Shown here in pieces: positions 61,456 to 64,000 of a stretch of 64,000 bases of DNA; position 1 is the first letter of the stretch, and each line of letters starts with the position of its first letter. The translations under genes and the position numbers were made by a program. The DNA comes from Gilvimarinus algae (GTDB lineage Bacteria; Pseudomonadota; Gammaproteobacteria; Pseudomonadales; Cellvibrionaceae). The DNA lies in NCBI RefSeq assembly GCF_030518215.1, contig NZ_JAULRT010000060.1:1-64000 (forward strand), in the 5' to 3' direction. The notes beneath the pieces were generated by a model, which was not told where the DNA came from, searched no databases, and saw only the letters and a list, made by a program, of their open reading frames with translations.

Positions 61456-62386
61456 TGTGTTGTTGCTGCTGGCGATAAACGCCGCCGCCGAGCCTTTGCT
61501 GCTGACCGGTGAGGTCGCTGCGCGCAACTCCCAAGTGTTTGTTGCGCCCCAGGCCGATAGCTGGATGGTACAGATTGCCTGGATGGTGGAAGAGGGCGAG
61601 CGGGTGGAGCCGGGCGATGCCGTTGTGCAGTACGACACCGCCAGTATCTCGGCCAATCTCGAGCAGCTGGAGGCCACGTTGCGCAAGGTGCGAGCGGAGA
61701 GCCGGCGCAATGATCTGGTGCAGGACCTGGCCCTGCGCGAAGCGCAACATGCGCTGCAAATTGCCGAGCTGACTTTGAAAAAAGCGCGTCTGGATGCCGG
61801 TATCCCCCGCGAGCTGCTCAGTGAATTGCAGTACGAGCAGTACCAATTGGCACTGACCCGCGCGCTCAATGGCGAGGTCGAGGCCAAAAAAGCCCTGGCG
61901 GTGAAAGAGAAAGACGTCGCCGCCGAAAAGCAGCGTAATCAGGTGTTGATTGCCGGTGCTGAAAACGAGCTGCGGCGCGTGCAGGTCATGCTGGATAACA
62001 TGACTCAGCGCACCGATCGCGCGGGTACTGCCATGTATGTGGATCACCCCTGGACACGGCAAAAAATTCGCGAGGGCGATTCGGTGCAGCGCGGCTTCAG
62101 CGTGCTGGAAATTCCCTCCACCGATGATTTGCACATCAGGGCCTGGCTGAACGAGGTGGACATAGCCCGTATTGCCGATCAACAACCCGTGACCATTCGC
62201 TTCGATGCCATGCCCTCTGTGACACTGGCCGGGCGAGTGGAGCGCATCGGCAACCAAGCCGAGCCCAAGCAGCATTGGGGGGGCTCGGGTTACATTGATG
62301 TCAGTATTCGCTTTGCCGATGAGCCCGAGCAGACCCTCTTGCCCGGCATGAGTGTGCAGGTGGAAGTTGCGGAGGAATCCCCATGA
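61436..62386 (+). CDS. HlyD-type periplasmic adaptor protein 1
   Basis: 316 residues from ATG 61436, overlapping the ATPase gene. Signal peptide (~1-19), a biotinyl/lipoyl-like half-motif ([23 protein letters not shown]), a coiled-coil hairpin (~75-175, [17 protein letters not shown]), a second lipoyl half ([22 protein letters not shown]), and a beta-barrel. Membrane-fusion proteins of this type link an ABC permease to an outer-membrane channel. Shares a 4-bp overlap with the next gene. Confidence 0.88.
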   Translation: MPRLLFSVLLLLAINAAAEPLLLTGEVAARNSQVFVAPQADSWMVQIAWMVEEGERVEPGDAVVQYDTASISANLEQLEATLRKVRAESRRNDLVQDLALREAQHALQIAELTLKKARLDAGIPRELLSELQYEQYQLALTRALNGEVEAKKALAVKEKDVAAEKQRNQVLIAGAENELRRVQVMLDNMTQRTDRAGTAMYVDHPWTRQKIREGDSVQRGFSVLEIPSTDDLHIRAWLNEVDIARIADQQPVTIRFDAMPSVTLAGRVERIGNQAEPKQHWGGSGYIDVSIRFADEPEQTLLPGMSVQVEVAEESP

Positions 62387-63552
62387 GCTGGCGCGGATGG
62401 ATCGCGGCACTCAGCGCCCTGCTGCTGGTGGCGTGTGACGGTCAAGAGCAGACGCTCTTGTTGGTGAAAAAAGGTGAGATTCCACTGGCCATTCGCACCA
62501 CTGGCGAGTTGACCTCGGCGCAGACGGTTGAGTTGGGTCCGCCAACGGTAAAATACACCTGGCAGCACAAATTGTCCTACTTGATCCCCGAAGGCACCTG
62601 GGTGAGCGAGGGGCAGAAAGTGATGGCCTTTGACGCGCAGCAGCAGCACACTCGTCTGCGAGATTTGCAAAACAATCTCGCCACCGAGCGCCAGCGCCTG
62701 GAAAGTCAGACGTTGAACACCGAGCAGGAGACTGAACAGCTGGAGTTGGATTTGGCCCAGGCAAAAATGGAGCTGGACAAAGCGACGTTAAAATCCAGTA
62801 ACGTGGATAACTTAATGGCCCGGCTGGAGGTGGAAAAGCTGCGCATCGAACGCGATATCGCCGAGCTAAACTACGCTATGGCCAAGGTGCGCCAGAGCAA
62901 CCGCATTGCCCAGATGGCGGTGGATCGCGAGATCACCGAATCGGAAGTAGAGCGTTTGAGCTCCGAGGTCAATGAGCAGCGCAACGCCATTGCCGCTATG
63001 GAAGTCAAAGCCCCGCGCGATGGCATTGTGGTTTACATTCCCAATAATGAAGGCAACAAACCCGCTGAGGGCGATCAGTTTTCGCTGATACAAAAAATTC
63101 TCGAGTTGCCGGATTTGAATAGCCTGATCATTGAGACCACGGTGGATGAACCCATTGCCTATAAAGTCTCGGCGGGTGATCGGGTGGACATTCGTCTGGA
63201 TGCCATTCCCGAGCGCACCTTTACCGGTAAAGTGCAGTCGCTGGGAAAAATTGTCCGGTTAAAGTCACGGCGTGAACCGAGCAAGGTGTTCGACGCGATG
63301 GTCACTATCGATAACCCGGATACGTCGGTCATGCGCCCCGGTATGGCAGCGCGCCTTTCCATTGTCGAACGCGTTGAAACCGATGCAGTGGCGATTCCCC
63401 AGCATGCCATCATCTATCGCGATGACAAAGCCTATGTACGGGTGAAAACCCTCGCCGGCGAGCGCGAGCAAGCGATCACGATTGTGGCCCGGCAGGGCGG
63501 CGAGGCCATAGTGACCGATGGTCTGGAACAGGGCGACGAGGTGATACTGTGA
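62383..63552 (+). CDS. HlyD-type periplasmic adaptor protein 2 (lipoprotein)
   Basis: 389 residues. Lipobox LLLVAC at ~18, so anchored by lipid. Lipoyl-like half (WQHKLSYLIPEGTWVSEGQKVMAFD), a long coiled coil (~85-200), then a beta-barrel and membrane-proximal domain (SAGDRVDIRLDAIPERTFTGKV). The sequence is paralogous in outline to its neighbours but clearly different. Stop overlaps the next start. Confidence 0.88.
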   Translation: MSWRGWIAALSALLLVACDGQEQTLLLVKKGEIPLAIRTTGELTSAQTVELGPPTVKYTWQHKLSYLIPEGTWVSEGQKVMAFDAQQQHTRLRDLQNNLATERQRLESQTLNTEQETEQLELDLAQAKMELDKATLKSSNVDNLMARLEVEKLRIERDIAELNYAMAKVRQSNRIAQMAVDREITESEVERLSSEVNEQRNAIAAMEVKAPRDGIVVYIPNNEGNKPAEGDQFSLIQKILELPDLNSLIIETTVDEPIAYKVSAGDRVDIRLDAIPERTFTGKVQSLGKIVRLKSRREPSKVFDAMVTIDNPDTSVMRPGMAARLSIVERVETDAVAIPQHAIIYRDDKAYVRVKTLAGEREQAITIVARQGGEAIVTDGLEQGDEVIL

Positions 63553-64000
63553 TGGGCAAGCTGGTGTTGTGCGTCGCCGCGAGCGCTCTGTTGGGTTTGA
63601 CCGGCTGTGGTGATGCGCCTGCCAACAAGACACTGACCATGGTGGTTGAGGAGCAAGCCTTTGAGTTTTCGGTGCCCGCCAAAGGCGAGCTGATCTCGGC
63701 AGAAGAGCTGCCGGTCAATGCGCCCTCGGGCAATCGTGGCCAGCTGACTCTGGCGTGGATGGCGGAGGAGAACAGCCGCGTTCGCGCCGGAGATATCGTC
63801 GCGCGTTTCGATGGCACCGATCACGAGCTGGGTAAGCAGCGCGCCGAGCTGGAACTGGAAAAAAATCAGCTGACCCGCACCATCACCACTCGCGAGTTGC
63901 AGCAGAGCCAGTTTGCCATTAACCAGCAGGCGAATGAGGTGGGGCAGGAAAAGGCCATGGTCGAGCGCTTTAGTGTGGACGATCTGACGGTCTACTCCAA
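63552..64000 (+). CDS. HlyD-type adaptor protein 3 (lipoprotein), 3' end outside the window
   Basis: First 149 residues; the frame is open at base 64000. The ATG overlaps the previous stop by one base. Lipobox LGLTGC near residue 19, then a lipoyl-like half (LTLAWMAEENSRVRAGDIVARFD) and the start of a coiled coil (KQRAELELEKNQLTRTITTRELQQSQ). The third consecutive adaptor of the operon. Confidence 0.82.
   Translation, partial: MGKLVLCVAASALLGLTGCGDAPANKTLTMVVEEQAFEFSVPAKGELISAEELPVNAPSGNRGQLTLAWMAEENSRVRAGDIVARFDGTDHELGKQRAELELEKNQLTRTITTRELQQSQFAINQQANEVGQEKAMVERFSVDDLTVYS

Overview
The window reads as the chromosome of a marine, polysaccharide-degrading gammaproteobacterium, probably of the Cellvibrionales (Cellvibrionaceae-like). 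This is an inference from gene content: a TonB-receptor/halogenase-like/GH13/GH15 maltodextrin locus, a SutA-like protein, cytochrome c5, rep, comM, ubiK, and the dapF-lysA-lptM group with xerC and a DUF484 gene. Most genes are GC-rich. The stretch from about 15.5 to 22.5 kb is visibly AT-richer and looks acquired.

Layout. 1-6.4 kb: the 3' end of a giant secreted beta-helix protein, three tandem phage-collar (MdpB-like) proteins, a GNAT acetyltransferase and a DUF6916-like protein, in one run. 6.5-7.2 kb: a membrane protein/XRE regulator pair with a palindromic operator on its promoter. 7.3-15.1 kb: two secreted M12B-type metalloproteases, a separately encoded propeptide-like protein, a lipoprotein, an alpha/beta hydrolase and a seven-haem TPR cytochrome. 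15.5-20.7 kb: an integron gene-cassette array with no integrase (a CALIN), about seven cassettes separated by six or seven attC sites. One cassette carries a GHKL ATPase fused to a Shedu-like (DUF4263) nuclease domain, a probable anti-phage gene, interrupted by one in-frame amber codon. 20.8-22.1 kb: two minus-strand genes for exported or membrane proteins. 22.5-23.4 kb: tRNA-Arg(CCG) flanked on both sides by duplicated pieces of itself.

23.5-43.8 kb is mainly core genome: cytochrome c5, rep, a GGDEF-EAL protein, comM, ubiK, a glnK-amtB-P-II nitrogen module with a putative sigma-54 promoter and an intrinsic terminator in its leader, sutA, exoD, csbD, a divergent GNAT/C39 and RimK/RLAN pair, a LacI regulator, DUF1206 and VTT membrane proteins, a SpoIIE/RsbW/STAS partner-switching module and a SIMPL protein.

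43.9-56.2 kb is a maltodextrin-use locus. The TonB receptor would bring oligosaccharides into the periplasm, exported GH13 and GH15 enzymes cut them, an MFS carrier imports the products and a cytoplasmic GH13 alpha-glucosidase finishes the job. Six copies of an ATACGTAT-centred palindrome, in three pairs, look like the operators of one LacI-type regulon. 56.4-60.3 kb is xerC, DUF484, dapF, lysA and lptM. 60.7-64 kb starts an export operon with a MacB/LolD-type ATPase and three consecutive HlyD-type adaptor proteins, the last cut by the window edge.

All calls come from reading the sequence. No database search, folding program or alignment was run.
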